From: Candidatus Dormiibacterota bacterium
GTDB lineage: Bacteria; Chloroflexota; Dormibacteria; Aeolococcales; Aeolococcaceae
Direction of reading: 5' to 3'
Length of the DNA stretch: 64,000 bases
NCBI GenBank assembly: GCA_036495095.1
Contig: DASXNK010000024.1
Coordinates: 1 to 64,000 of the forward strand
The translations under genes and the position numbers were made by a program. Numbering within the stretch: the first letter of the stretch is position 1; each line of letters starts with the position of its first letter. Positions 16,554 to 23,835 of the stretch are shown piece after piece. The notes under the pieces were generated by a model, which saw only the letters and a list, made by a program, of their open reading frames with translations, was not told the DNA's origin and ran no database searches.

Positions 16554-17314
16554 GCCACCTCCACCCCGCGCCGCGCCTCGGCGTGAGCGGCGGCCACCTC
16601 GGCGCGGTCGCCCACCTTCTCGATGTGCTCCTCGGCGACGTCGAGGAGCACCCCCCGGAAGTGATGGGAGACGAGCAGGGTGACCGCGGGGAAGATCTCG
16701 CGGAAGGCGGTGACCAGCCGCAGCGCCGCCTCGGTGTCGTCGGTGGCGGTGGCGCGCACCCGGCCGCGCACGTGCTCGTCGAAGAGCTCGACGGCGCGCT
16801 CGGCGACGGCGCGGACGTGCTCGTCGTGGTCGCGGGCGAGGGCGAGCAGCTCGGGGAGGGGCAGGCCGCTGTCGAGCAGCCGCAGCCCCAGACGCACCAT
16901 CTCGACGTCGGCGCTGCTGTAGCGGTGCACGCCGTCGACGCTGCGCCCCAGGCGCAGCCCGGCGCGCTCGAAGGCCTGGAGCAGCGGGGCGGCGACCCCG
17001 CTGCGCTGGGCCAGCTCGTCGAGCCCGAGCAGCTCCTCGGTCTCCTCCTCGGCCCGGACCGCGGCAACCGCGGCGGCGAGGTCCTGGTCGGCGGCGCCGA
17101 GACGGCCCTCGAGCACCCGGCGAACCGCCGCCAGGGTGAGGCCCTTGCGCTGCAGCGCCCGCACCTCGCGGATGCGGTCGACGTGCTCCTCGCCGTAGAG
17201 GGCGAGCCGTCCCTGGCGCCGTGGCGGGGGCAGCAGCCGCTGCGACTGGTAGTAGCGGACGGTGTCGACCGAGACCTCCGCCGCGGCCGCCAGCTGCTCG
17301 ACCCGGTACGTCAT
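16541..17314 (-). CDS. MerR-family regulator with two MerR-like modules
   Basis: A 257-residue regulator. The N-terminal winged helix (VEQLAAAAEVSVDTVRYYQSQRLLPPPRR... LYGEEHVDRI) is a normal MerR DNA-binding domain. A second, weaker MerR-like unit follows at about 95-165 (LDELAQRSGVAAPLLQAFERAGL... HRYSSADVEMVRLGLRLL). The C-terminal helical part (about 170-257) carries HDEHVRAVAERAVELFDEHV and may bind a ligand or partner. No metal-binding Cys cluster is visible. It heads the operon that encodes MenG and MenF, so control of menaquinone supply is a reasonable guess. Its own promoter carries repeated GAGTC/GACTC arms, suggesting autoregulation. Confidence 0.85.
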   Translation of the reverse strand: MTYRVEQLAAAAEVSVDTVRYYQSQRLLPPPRRQGRLALYGEEHVDRIREVRALQRKGLTLAAVRRVLEGRLGAADQDLAAAVAAVRAEEETEELLGLDELAQRSGVAAPLLQAFERAGLRLGRSVDGVHRYSSADVEMVRLGLRLLDSGLPLPELLALARDHDEHVRAVAERAVELFDEHVRGRVRATATDDTEAALRLVTAFREIFPAVTLLVSHHFRGVLLDVAEEHIEKVGDRAEVAAAHAEARRGVEVAWPA

Positions 17315-17334
17315 GAGTACTGACTCTACGAGTC
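17315..17334. promoter_or_regulatory. MerR-gene promoter with overlapping inverted repeats
   Basis: On the minus strand TAGAGT (17323-17328) lies eight bases before the merR ATG, with no Shine-Dalgarno sequence. The same stretch holds two overlapping inverted repeats: GACTC-TAC-GAGTC (17322-17334) and GAGT-ACTG-ACTC (17315-17326). A regulator bound there would cover the -10 and start site, as expected for autorepression. Confidence 0.5.
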
Positions 17335-17362
17335 TTTGCTGGGAACGTGCGCTCCGGCGACC

Positions 17363-17869
17363 TCAGACGGTGAGCGGCCACTCGAAGTGACGCACCCCGG
17401 GCCAGCCGCCGGGCCCGGAACGGGCGCCGCGATGGACGAGCATGGCGACCATGCGCCGGTTGTCGTCGAGCACGTCCGCGGAGAGCCGCTCCACCCCCTC
17501 GGCGCGGGCGCGCTCGGCGAGCCGTGCGAGCAGCAGCCCGCCCAGCCCGCGGCCCTGGGCGGCGTCGACCACCACGATCGCGCTGTCCGCGGCGCGCGGG
17601 TCGCCGCGGTCGCGGATGTAGCGGGCCACCGCCAGCCCCCGGCCCGTGACCGCGTCGACGGCGACCAGCGCCTCGTGGTCGTGGTGGTCGACCTCGAGGA
17701 AGTAGCGCACCTCGGCGTCGGTCAGCCCCCGCTTGGGGCCGAGGAACCGCCGCTGGCGGGACTCGGGACCGATCCGCTGGAAGACGTCGAGGTAGGTCTC
17801 GCGGTCGCTGGGCTCGAGCGGCCGGATCACCACCACCGTGCCGTCCCTCAGCCGGATAGCAGGTTGCAT
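17363..17869 (-). CDS. GNAT-family N-acetyltransferase
   Basis: A 168-residue acetyltransferase. It begins IRLRDGTVVVIRPLEPSDRE, the start of the GNAT domain in many actinobacterial proteins. The acetyl-CoA-binding segment is VVDAAQGRGLGGLLLARLAERAR (Q/R-x-x-G-x-G/A type), followed by a final beta strand. The acceptor is unknown. The ATG at 17869 has no Shine-Dalgarno sequence but a TATATT hexamer ten bases upstream. It is divergent from the lone receiver gene. Confidence 0.8.
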   Translation of the reverse strand: MQPAIRLRDGTVVVIRPLEPSDRETYLDVFQRIGPESRQRRFLGPKRGLTDAEVRYFLEVDHHDHEALVAVDAVTGRGLAVARYIRDRGDPRAADSAIVVVDAAQGRGLGGLLLARLAERARAEGVERLSADVLDDNRRMVAMLVHRGARSGPGGWPGVRHFEWPLTV

Positions 17870-17879
17870 GACGCAACCA

Positions 17880-17885
17880 AATATA
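17880..17885 (-). promoter_or_regulatory. -10 element TATATT before the GNAT gene
   Basis: TATATT on the minus strand, ten bases before the ATG at 17869 and standing out in GC-rich sequence. A weak -35 (CGGACG, sharing GAC with the consensus) lies 17 bases upstream. The predicted transcript start is within about three bases of the ATG. Confidence 0.6.
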
Positions 17886-17984
17886 CGCCGGTCGCGGGCG
17901 CACGTCCGGCGACCGGGGTTGTGCACACACCTCTTCACAGCACTTGTTTGGCGGGGCCCCGGATCCGCGCGAGCATCCCCGTCC

Positions 17985-18440
17985 ATGACCGGTCACGCCG
18001 CCGCCAGGGTCCTCATCGTCGACGACGACGCCGCCAACCGCTCGGTGCTGCGCCTCGCCTGCGAGACCGTCGGCGTCGACGTCGTCGAGGCCGGCACCGG
18101 GGCGGTCGCGCTGGAGCGGGCCGGTGCCGGCGGCCTCGCCCTCATCCTCCTCGACCTCGGCCTCCCGGACATCAGCGGCCTCGAGGTCTGCCGGCGTCTT
18201 CGCCGCGCGGGTGTGGCGACCCCGATCATCGTCGTCAGCGCGTACAGCGGACCGGACCAGGTGGAGATCGGGCTCGCGGCGGGCGCGGACGACTACATCG
18301 GCAAGCCCTACCGGCTGGCGACGCTGCTGGCCCGGATCCAGGTGCACGCGCGACCCGTGGACGACCGGGTGCAGCTGCCCGGGGTGCCGGCGCTGCGCCG
18401 GCCCGCCCGGAGGCCCCGGCGGCACGAGCTCATCCCCTGA
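17985..18440 (+). CDS. Stand-alone receiver-domain protein
   Basis: A 151-residue CheY-like protein. The receiver domain spans residues 8-125, with acidic residues D13-D15, phosphoacceptor D57 (LLDLGLPD), the switch Ser in IIVVSAYS and the conserved Lys in YIGKPY. After it comes only a short basic tail (RRPARRPRRHE), with no DNA-binding domain. It could be a phosphorelay shuttle or a truncated OmpR-type regulator; the cognate kinase is not nearby. Start chosen as the first ATG before the receiver strand. No good ribosome-binding site is seen. Confidence 0.8.
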   Translation: MTGHAAARVLIVDDDAANRSVLRLACETVGVDVVEAGTGAVALERAGAGGLALILLDLGLPDISGLEVCRRLRRAGVATPIIVVSAYSGPDQVEIGLAAGADDYIGKPYRLATLLARIQVHARPVDDRVQLPGVPALRRPARRPRRHELIP

Positions 18441-18723
18441 GCGCGGTCAGGCGCGGCGGAGCGATGCCGCATCGGGTGCTCGCTTCGCCTCCATCCGCGG
18501 CTCGCGCGACCGGCGCCCGTCCCTGATCTCGGTCGCGTCCCGACTCGAGCAGGAGCAGGAGCGACCTGTCCACGGTGACGCTCCTCTCGCGCGGCCGGTC
18601 CCCGCCGGCCGATCGCACCCAAGAGTAACAGAAGTGTAATTTTGGTCCACTCACAGGCAGGGGTACGCAGCTGGCGCGATCGTGGATCCACCGGCGGCCA
18701 CGCGGGCGTAGCATGGTGGTGCC
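18441..18723. other. Intergenic region, AT-rich island
   Basis: About 283 bases. A rare AT-rich stretch at 18620-18650 contains TGTAAT (18635-18640), a near-consensus -10, on the plus strand. The minus strand holds short open frames, the best being about 50-60 codons starting near 18615 or 18580, but without convincing protein character, so I did not call one. Confidence 0.35.
18709..18714 (+). promoter_or_regulatory. -10-like TAGCAT before the gene at 18724
   Basis: TAGCAT nine bases before the GTG at 18724, which has no Shine-Dalgarno sequence. Leaderless geometry. Confidence 0.45.
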
Positions 18724-19449
18724 GTGCAGCCTCTGGTGGTCGCCGCCCTGGCGGCGCTGATCCTGCTCTCGGCGCCGCCGGCCGTGCTGGCGGCGAGGCT
18801 GGTGCGCGACCTCCGCGGGGCGCGGCGTCCGCTGCCCACACATCCCCGCCTCGCCCGGCTCGCGCTGCTGCTGAACGTGGAGAGGGCCGACACCCCGGCG
18901 CGCTGCCGGCTGGCGCGGCTGCGCCGGGACCTCTTCGAGAGCTGCGAGAGGGCGCTCGCGGTGGTGTCCGCGGGCGACGACCCCCACGCGCGGTGGCTGC
19001 TCGCCGGCGCGCTGCGGCAGGCACGCCGGGTCGACGACCAGCTCCGCGACCTCTGGACCTTTGCCGGCCCCGCTCCCGAGCTGCTGGAGCGCGCCGCGCT
19101 GCGGGCCGGAGTGGTCCGGGGAGCCCTGGAACGGCTGTGCGAGGCGGTCTGGATCCGCGCCGCGCAGGGCGGCGACCAGCTCCTCGGCGACCTGGTCGAC
19201 CGGGTCGAGAGCGAGCACGCGGTGCGGCGGCAGGTGCGGGGCCTGCTCGAGCGCCGCCGCCACTCTTCACCCCCTTGCGACATCTCGGAGAGGGCCGCCC
19301 GGGAGGATGGGCATATCCTGAGATCGGGCGCGCCCGCGCCCCGAGGAGAACCATGGCAGGTCACGTCGTCGACAGCGACGACCACAGCGTCGTCGGCAAG
19401 GTCGGTCGTGTCACCGGCGGCATCGGACCGGGCCGGACCGGCGAGGTGA
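18724..19449 (+). CDS. Hypothetical single-pass membrane protein
   Basis: A protein of up to 241 residues. It has an N-terminal membrane helix (about 3-24, LVVAALAALILLSAPPAVLAA) followed by a helical, Arg/Leu-rich cytoplasmic domain (about 30-180) with three Cys residues. The reading frame continues 97 bases into the following NfeD-like gene. Its last 60 residues look non-coding, so the true C-terminus may be nearer residue 185, with a lost stop or a frameshift. It precedes the NfeD/flotillin/PspA set and may belong to it. No family recognised. Confidence 0.5.
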   Translation: MQPLVVAALAALILLSAPPAVLAARLVRDLRGARRPLPTHPRLARLALLLNVERADTPARCRLARLRRDLFESCERALAVVSAGDDPHARWLLAGALRQARRVDDQLRDLWTFAGPAPELLERAALRAGVVRGALERLCEAVWIRAAQGGDQLLGDLVDRVESEHAVRRQVRGLLERRRHSSPPCDISERAAREDGHILRSGAPAPRGEPWQVTSSTATTTASSARSVVSPAASDRAGPAR

Positions 19450-19583
19450 TGCTTCCGGTCCGCGGCGGCACCGAGGCCTTCCTCGCCCATGCGGCAGAGG
19501 CGGGAGAGGCCATCGGCGCGGGCAGCCGGGTGGTGGTCGTGGAGTACTTCGCGCCGCGAACCGTGTACGTCAGCCCCGCATAG
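19353..19583 (+). CDS. NfeD-like OB-fold protein
   Basis: A 76-residue protein equivalent to the C-terminal OB-fold domain of NfeD: VGKVGRVTGGIGPGRTGEVMLPVRGGTEAF... GSRVVVVEYFAPRTVYVSP. NfeD proteins are genetic and physical partners of flotillins. Here the membrane and protease parts are absent, as in other short actinobacterial versions. The ATG at 19353 follows GAGGAG. The flotillin gene starts 20 bases after its stop. Confidence 0.75.
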   Translation: MAGHVVDSDDHSVVGKVGRVTGGIGPGRTGEVMLPVRGGTEAFLAHAAEAGEAIGAGSRVVVVEYFAPRTVYVSPA

Positions 19584-19603
19584 GTGGCTGAGAGGGGGTT
19601 GTC

Positions 19604-21106
19604 ATGAACGCCGTCCTGGGTCTGGCCATCGCCGCGATCGGCGGCCTGCTCGGTCTGCTGCTGCTGATCGTCCTGTTCCTGCGATCGATCTGGCGGGTCG
19701 CGGAGCCCAACGAGGCGCTGATCATCTCCGGGTTCAAGCACCAGCCCGTCGAGGGTGTGGGCGAGAGCATGGGCTTCAACATCGTCACCGGGAAGGGTGT
19801 CTTCGTGTTCCCGGGCTTCCAGAAGGTGCGCAACCTGTCGCTCGACGCCAACGAGACCGAGCTGGACATCACCTGCGTCACCACCCAGGGCATCCCGGTG
19901 GTGGTGAAGGCCGTGGTGATCTACAAGGTGGGAGACGACTTCGTCTCCATCTCCAACGCCGCGCGGCGCTTCCTCGACAAGGCGCCGGCGGAGGTCGAGC
20001 AGAAGATCAAGAACGTCTTCGAGGGCCACCTGCGCTCGATCGTGGGCGGGCTCACCGTCGAGCAGATGATCCGCGACCGCGAGGCGCTCACCGAGCGCAC
20101 CCGCTCGCACTCCGCAGAGGAGATGCAGAAGCTCGGCCTGGTCATCGACACCCTCCAGATCAAGGAGATCGACGACCCCACCGGCTACATCAAGAGCCTG
20201 GCCGCGCCCCACGCCGCCGCGGTGCAGAAGGAGGCGCGCATCGCCCAGTCCTCGGCGGACCGCGAGGCCACCGAGCAGGAGCAGGCCTCCGAGGCGCTGA
20301 AGGCGGCCGCCCGCCGCGAGGCGGAGATCAAGAAGGCCGGCTACCAGGCGGAGATCGACCGCGCCCAGCGCGACGCCGCCCAGGCCGGGCCGCTCGCCGA
20401 GCAGATCGCCCGCCAGCGGGTCGTCGAGGAGCAGACCAAGGTCGCCGAGCTCGAGGCGCAGCGCACCGAGCAGTCGCTGCAGGCGGAGGTGCGCAGGCCG
20501 GCCGACGCCGAGGCCTACCGGCAGCGCACCCTGGCCGAGGCCGAGCGGGACGTGCGCATCTCCCGCGCCGAGGCGAACGCCAGGGAGACCCAGCTCGCCG
20601 CGGTGGCCAACGCCGAGCGGGTGAAGATCGAGGCGTCGGCGTCGGCGGAGAAGATCCGCGTCGAGGCCGAGGCGCAGGCGGACTCGACCCGGGCGATCGG
20701 CACCGCCCAGGCCGACGCAACCCAGGCGCGCGGCCTCGCCGAGGCGAGGTCCACCGAGGCGCGCGGCCTCGCCGAGGCCTCCGCCATCAAGGCGCGGGCC
20801 GAGGCGCTCGCCGTCAACCAGGAGGCGGTGATCGCCCAGCAGCTCGCCGAGCAGGCGGTGAACATCGTCGCCGCCGCGGCCAAGCCGATCGGTGACATCG
20901 ACAACCTGGTGGTGCTCAACGGCACCGACGGCGTCCAGGAGGCGGTCCTCGGCTCCATCGCCCGCGGGTTCACCGCGCTGCAGGCGCTGCGCCAGAGCCT
21001 GGCCCCGAGCCCGGCGGTGCCGGTGGCGCAGAACGGCCACGCCGAGGCGGTGCCCGACGAGCCGTCCGCTCCGGAGCGGATCCGCCGCAGCGGCGGGCAG
21101 GGATAG
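19604..21106 (+). CDS. Flotillin-like SPFH-domain membrane protein
   Basis: A 500-residue flotillin homologue. One N-terminal membrane helix (about 5-27) is followed by an SPFH/Band 7 domain (about 30-205; VAEPNEALIISG at its start). A long Ala/Glu-rich coiled coil (about 210-420) contains the repeated EA/AE patterns of the flotillin domain, including direct ARGLAEA repeats near 380-395. The C-terminus is polar. Flotillins form membrane microdomains that organise signalling and secretion complexes. GAGAGGGGG precedes the ATG. The context NfeD-flotillin-PspA is the usual one. Confidence 0.92.
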   Translation: MNAVLGLAIAAIGGLLGLLLLIVLFLRSIWRVAEPNEALIISGFKHQPVEGVGESMGFNIVTGKGVFVFPGFQKVRNLSLDANETELDITCVTTQGIPVVVKAVVIYKVGDDFVSISNAARRFLDKAPAEVEQKIKNVFEGHLRSIVGGLTVEQMIRDREALTERTRSHSAEEMQKLGLVIDTLQIKEIDDPTGYIKSLAAPHAAAVQKEARIAQSSADREATEQEQASEALKAAARREAEIKKAGYQAEIDRAQRDAAQAGPLAEQIARQRVVEEQTKVAELEAQRTEQSLQAEVRRPADAEAYRQRTLAEAERDVRISRAEANARETQLAAVANAERVKIEASASAEKIRVEAEAQADSTRAIGTAQADATQARGLAEARSTEARGLAEASAIKARAEALAVNQEAVIAQQLAEQAVNIVAAAAKPIGDIDNLVVLNGTDGVQEAVLGSIARGFTALQALRQSLAPSPAVPVAQNGHAEAVPDEPSAPERIRRSGGQG

Positions 21107-21111
21107 CGCCG

Positions 21112-21804
21112 GTGGGGCTGCGCCGGCGTCTCGGGCGGCTGCTGCGCGCCCGGGCACGCCGGCTGCGGGGCCCCGACGACCCGATCGCCATGCTCGAGCT
21201 CGCCTACTCCCGGCAGCTGGCCACCGCCGACGCGATCCGCCAGGGGATCGCCGGGCTGGTCACCGCCCGCACCCGGCTGCGGCTGCAGCGCCGGTCGCTG
21301 GAGCGGGAGCGGGGGGGTCTGGAGGAGAGCGCTCGCGGCCACCTGCGCGGGGGGCGTGAGGACCTCGCCGCCGCCGCCCTCACCCAGGCGGAGCTGCTTC
21401 GCGGCCAGGTCGAGATCCTCGCCGGCCAGGAGCGGCGCCTCGGCGCCGACCACGACGCCCTCGACGCCGCGGGGCGCCGTCACCAGGCCGGGCTGGCGCT
21501 GCTGCGCACCCAGAAGGAGGCGCTCGGCGCCCAGCACGCCGCCGACCGGGCCCGGCTCGGCGCCGCCGAGGCGCTGGCGGGGCTGGGGGCCGACGACACC
21601 GCCGTCCGCGTCCTGCTCGACCGGGCCCGTGAGCGCATGCTCGCGGTGGCGGCCCGTGCCGACGCGCTCGCCGAGCTGACCCGCCGCCCCGCCCTCACCG
21701 ACACCTCCGGCCTGGAGGCGGAGCTCGCCACCGCCGCGGTCGCCGGCGGGGTGCAGCGCCGCCTCGCCGCGCTCCGGGGCGAGCTGGGGCTGCCCCCGGG
21801 CTGA
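21112..21804 (+). CDS. PspA/IM30-like protein
   Basis: A 230-residue, almost wholly helical protein with the PspA/Vipp1 layout: an amphipathic N-terminal helix (MGLRRRLGRLLRARARRL), then DPIAMLELAYSRQLATADAIRQGIAGLVTARTRL resembling the family start, then long coiled-coil helices to about residue 225. Members coat and stabilise stressed membranes. The gene starts five bases after the flotillin stop, so it is certainly in the same operon. Similarity is by architecture rather than strong motif, so this is a moderate call. Confidence 0.65.
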   Translation: MGLRRRLGRLLRARARRLRGPDDPIAMLELAYSRQLATADAIRQGIAGLVTARTRLRLQRRSLERERGGLEESARGHLRGGREDLAAAALTQAELLRGQVEILAGQERRLGADHDALDAAGRRHQAGLALLRTQKEALGAQHAADRARLGAAEALAGLGADDTAVRVLLDRARERMLAVAARADALAELTRRPALTDTSGLEAELATAAVAGGVQRRLAALRGELGLPPG

Positions 21805-21819
21805 GCTCGCCGCCCGGCG

Positions 21820-22680
21820 TCAGTTCGGGGGAGGCTCCTCGCCGGCCGGGGCCGGCAGCTCCGCGGTCTGCTCCGCCTGCTCGTTGCGCTGGGCGAGGGC
21901 CGCCCAGAAGCCGGCCCGCGCCGACCTTCGCAGCTCGGGGCGCTCGCGCAGCTCGCCCAGGGCGCGCACCGCCGCGCGGATCAGCTCGGAGTCGATCTCG
22001 GCGGGCAGCTCCCAGGGGCGCAGGCCGTGGAGGCTGCGCAGCTGCTCGGGGGTGGCCCGGGCCAGCCAGGCGGTGCCGAAGTCGACCCCCACCTGCATCG
22101 CGAACTGCTCGGTGGAGGGCGCCTCGCCGACGATCTCCTCACCGCGCGGGGTCGGTGCCACCCGGCTGAGGTGGGGGCTCCAGAAGTCGGCGGGGAGGAC
22201 CACGTGCTCGTCGGACTCCCAGATCAGCGTGTGCGCCTGGTTGTTCCCGGGGACGCCGACCAGCACCGCCCGCACCCCCAGGTCCTGGGCCTGGGTCATG
22301 CCCTCGCGGATGTCGTCGTCGCCGGTGACCAGGAAGGCGGTGACCATCCCCCGCGCCTGGGCGAGGGTCATGAGGTCGCGCACCATCAGCGAGTCCACGC
22401 CCTTCTGGCGCCCCTGGACCATCCGGCCCAGGCGCACCTTGACGCCGTCCAGCACCGCGAGCTGGCGGTGGTGCTCGGTGGGGATCCCGCCGGAGGCGGC
22501 GTCGTACCAGTAGGAGCGGAGCAGGGGCAGCTCGCAGTGCCCGGTGAGCAGCCTGGCGAGCGACCCCGCCAGCCCCTCGTAGTCGCAGTCCATCTGCGGC
22601 CGCAGGCTGGTGCCGAGGCAGAGCTCGCCCGCGGCGGCGAGCACGTAGCCGAGGTCGACGAAGATGGCGCAGCGATCCAC
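21820..22680 (-). CDS. NYN-domain protein (PIN-like nuclease fold)
   Basis: A 286-residue protein with a NYN domain in residues 1-160. The early Asp is in CAIFVDLGYV, with VDSLMVRDLMTLAQ in the middle and TGDDDIREGMTQAQDLGVRAVLVG for the last acidic site. These acidic residues line the metal site of the PIN/NYN RNase fold. The C-terminal 120 residues are specific to actinobacterial-type homologues. The likely role is RNA processing or decay, inferred from the fold. The GTG at 22680 has no Shine-Dalgarno sequence, but TACCCT lies six bases upstream. Confidence 0.82.
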   Translation of the reverse strand: MDRCAIFVDLGYVLAAAGELCLGTSLRPQMDCDYEGLAGSLARLLTGHCELPLLRSYWYDAASGGIPTEHHRQLAVLDGVKVRLGRMVQGRQKGVDSLMVRDLMTLAQARGMVTAFLVTGDDDIREGMTQAQDLGVRAVLVGVPGNNQAHTLIWESDEHVVLPADFWSPHLSRVAPTPRGEEIVGEAPSTEQFAMQVGVDFGTAWLARATPEQLRSLHGLRPWELPAEIDSELIRAAVRALGELRERPELRRSARAGFWAALAQRNEQAEQTAELPAPAGEEPPPN

Positions 22681-22686
22681 CCGCGC

Positions 22687-22692
22687 AGGGTA
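22687..22692 (-). promoter_or_regulatory. -10-like TACCCT before the NYN gene
   Basis: TACCCT on the minus strand, six bases before the GTG at 22680. Same leaderless arrangement as elsewhere in the window. Confidence 0.4.
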
Positions 22693-22800
22693 GGCGTCGA
22701 GGGCATCAGCCCGCCACCGACGCCCTCCGGACCGGCGAAGGCAACCGGCGGGTTCGTCCGTTGACCTGTAGAGTCGACGGAGGTCGTGGGGGGGTTCGGG

Positions 22801-22992
22801 ATGAGCAGTGCGGCGCCCGATCGGGTGGACGACGACGCGTCCGCGGCCCCGGCGTCGGCGCCTCCCCGCGGGATCTCGGAGCACTGGTGCCGGTGGTGTC
22901 ACGCCGTCCACGGTTTCGGGTACTGTGCCCACGCGTCGTGGCTCACCCATGACGCGCTGGCGCGCCGGGGGGCGCACTTCAACTGGAGATAG
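22801..22992 (+). CDS. Small Cys/His-rich protein
   Basis: A 63-residue protein. Its first 25 residues are disordered and rich in Ala, Asp and Pro; the rest has a compact CRWCHAVHGFGYCAH motif and another His downstream (WLTHD). Three Cys and several His suggest a small zinc site. The start is ambiguous: a GTG at 22786 sits too close to GGAGG, while the ATG at 22801 follows GGGGGG at good spacing. It immediately precedes the cupin fragment. Confidence 0.5.
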   Translation: MSSAAPDRVDDDASAAPASAPPRGISEHWCRWCHAVHGFGYCAHASWLTHDALARRGAHFNWR

Positions 22993-23008
22993 GCGGTCGG
23001 CGATCCAC

Positions 23009-23230
23009 ATGATCAGCGGCGACGCGGTGGTCTGGTCGGGGGAGGGACTGAGCCTGCGCCTCGAGGCCCACGTCGGCGACTTCGTGTACATCCCGGCCGG
23101 AACTCCCCATCTCCCCGTCAACGCGAGCGACGCCGAGCCCTGCGTCGCGCTGGTGGCGCGCACCGACCCCAACGAGCAGGAGAGCGTGGTGCTGCTCCCC
23201 GAGCTCGACGCGCTGCCCCACCTGCGGTAG
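23009..23230 (+). pseudogene. Truncated cupin-domain protein (C-terminal half only)
   Basis: 73 residues matching the second half of small single-domain cupins: VGDFVYIPAGTPHLPVNASDAEPCVALVARTDPNEQESVVLLPEL. This includes motif 2 (G-D-x-x-x-I-P-x-x-x-x-H) and the characteristic RTDPNEQE segment. Motif 1, with its two His and the Glu that bind metal, would lie before residue 1 and is absent; the upstream sequence in this frame is non-coding. The ATG at 23009 has no clear ribosome-binding site. It is either a decayed gene or a remnant translated by readthrough. The LOG gene begins a few bases after its stop. Confidence 0.55.
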
Positions 23231-23235
23231 ACGCG

Positions 23236-23811
23236 CTGCACACCGTCTGCGTCTTCTGCGGCTCCTCCGCGGGCGACCGTCCCGAGTACCGGCGGGCCGC
23301 CGTCGACCTCGGCGAGGCGCTGGTGGCCCGGGGCACCCGGCTCGTCTACGGGGGCGGCCGGATCGGTCTCATGGGGGTGATCGCCGACGCCGCGCTCGCC
23401 GCCGGCGGCGAGGTGGTCGGCGTCATCCCCGCCCACCTCAGCTCGCGGGAGGTGGCCCACTCGGGCCTGACCGAGCTGCGGGTGGTGGGCTCGATGCACG
23501 AGCGCAAGCAGCTCATGTTCGAGCTCTCCGAGGCGTTCATCGCCCTCCCCGGCGGCCTGGGGACGCTCGAGGAGCTGCTCGAGATCACCACCTGGGCGCA
23601 GCTCGGGCTGCACCGCAAGCCCATCGGCGTCCTCGACGTGCTCGACTACTTCGACGGCCTCGTCACCCTGCTCGACCACGCCGTCCTCAGCGGCTTCCTC
23701 TCCCCGCGGAACCGCGGGCTGATCCTCCGCGACCTCGACCCCTCCGCCCTGCTCGACCGGCTCGAGGCGCACCTCGCCCCCTCGCCCCCGGTCGACCCCG
23801 GGCTCGTCTAG
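23236..23811 (+). CDS. LOG-family phosphoribohydrolase (TIGR00730 type)
   Basis: A protein of about 191 residues with the lysine-decarboxylase-like Rossmann fold of the LOG family, which cleaves cytokinin-type nucleoside monophosphates to base and ribose 5-phosphate. The N-terminal strand HTVCVFCGSSAG, the loop YGGGRIGLMGVIADA and the signature PGGLGTLEE are all present. No ATG, GTG or TTG fits before the first strand. A CTG at 23236 is the nearest possible start; the next, GTG at 23323, would remove the first strand. Coupling to the preceding gene, whose stop lies five bases upstream, may supply initiation. Confidence 0.8.
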   Translation: MHTVCVFCGSSAGDRPEYRRAAVDLGEALVARGTRLVYGGGRIGLMGVIADAALAAGGEVVGVIPAHLSSREVAHSGLTELRVVGSMHERKQLMFELSEAFIALPGGLGTLEELLEITTWAQLGLHRKPIGVLDVLDYFDGLVTLLDHAVLSGFLSPRNRGLILRDLDPSALLDRLEAHLAPSPPVDPGLV

Positions 23812-23835
23812 GCTCGGTCCCGGCGAGCCGCCTGG

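Noticed and set aside
18430-18620. Short minus-strand frame (47-62 codons) in the gap before 18724
   Set aside because: A GAGAGGAG site precedes one possible GTG, but the sequence lacks protein character and overlaps the receiver gene end. Kept only as a note.
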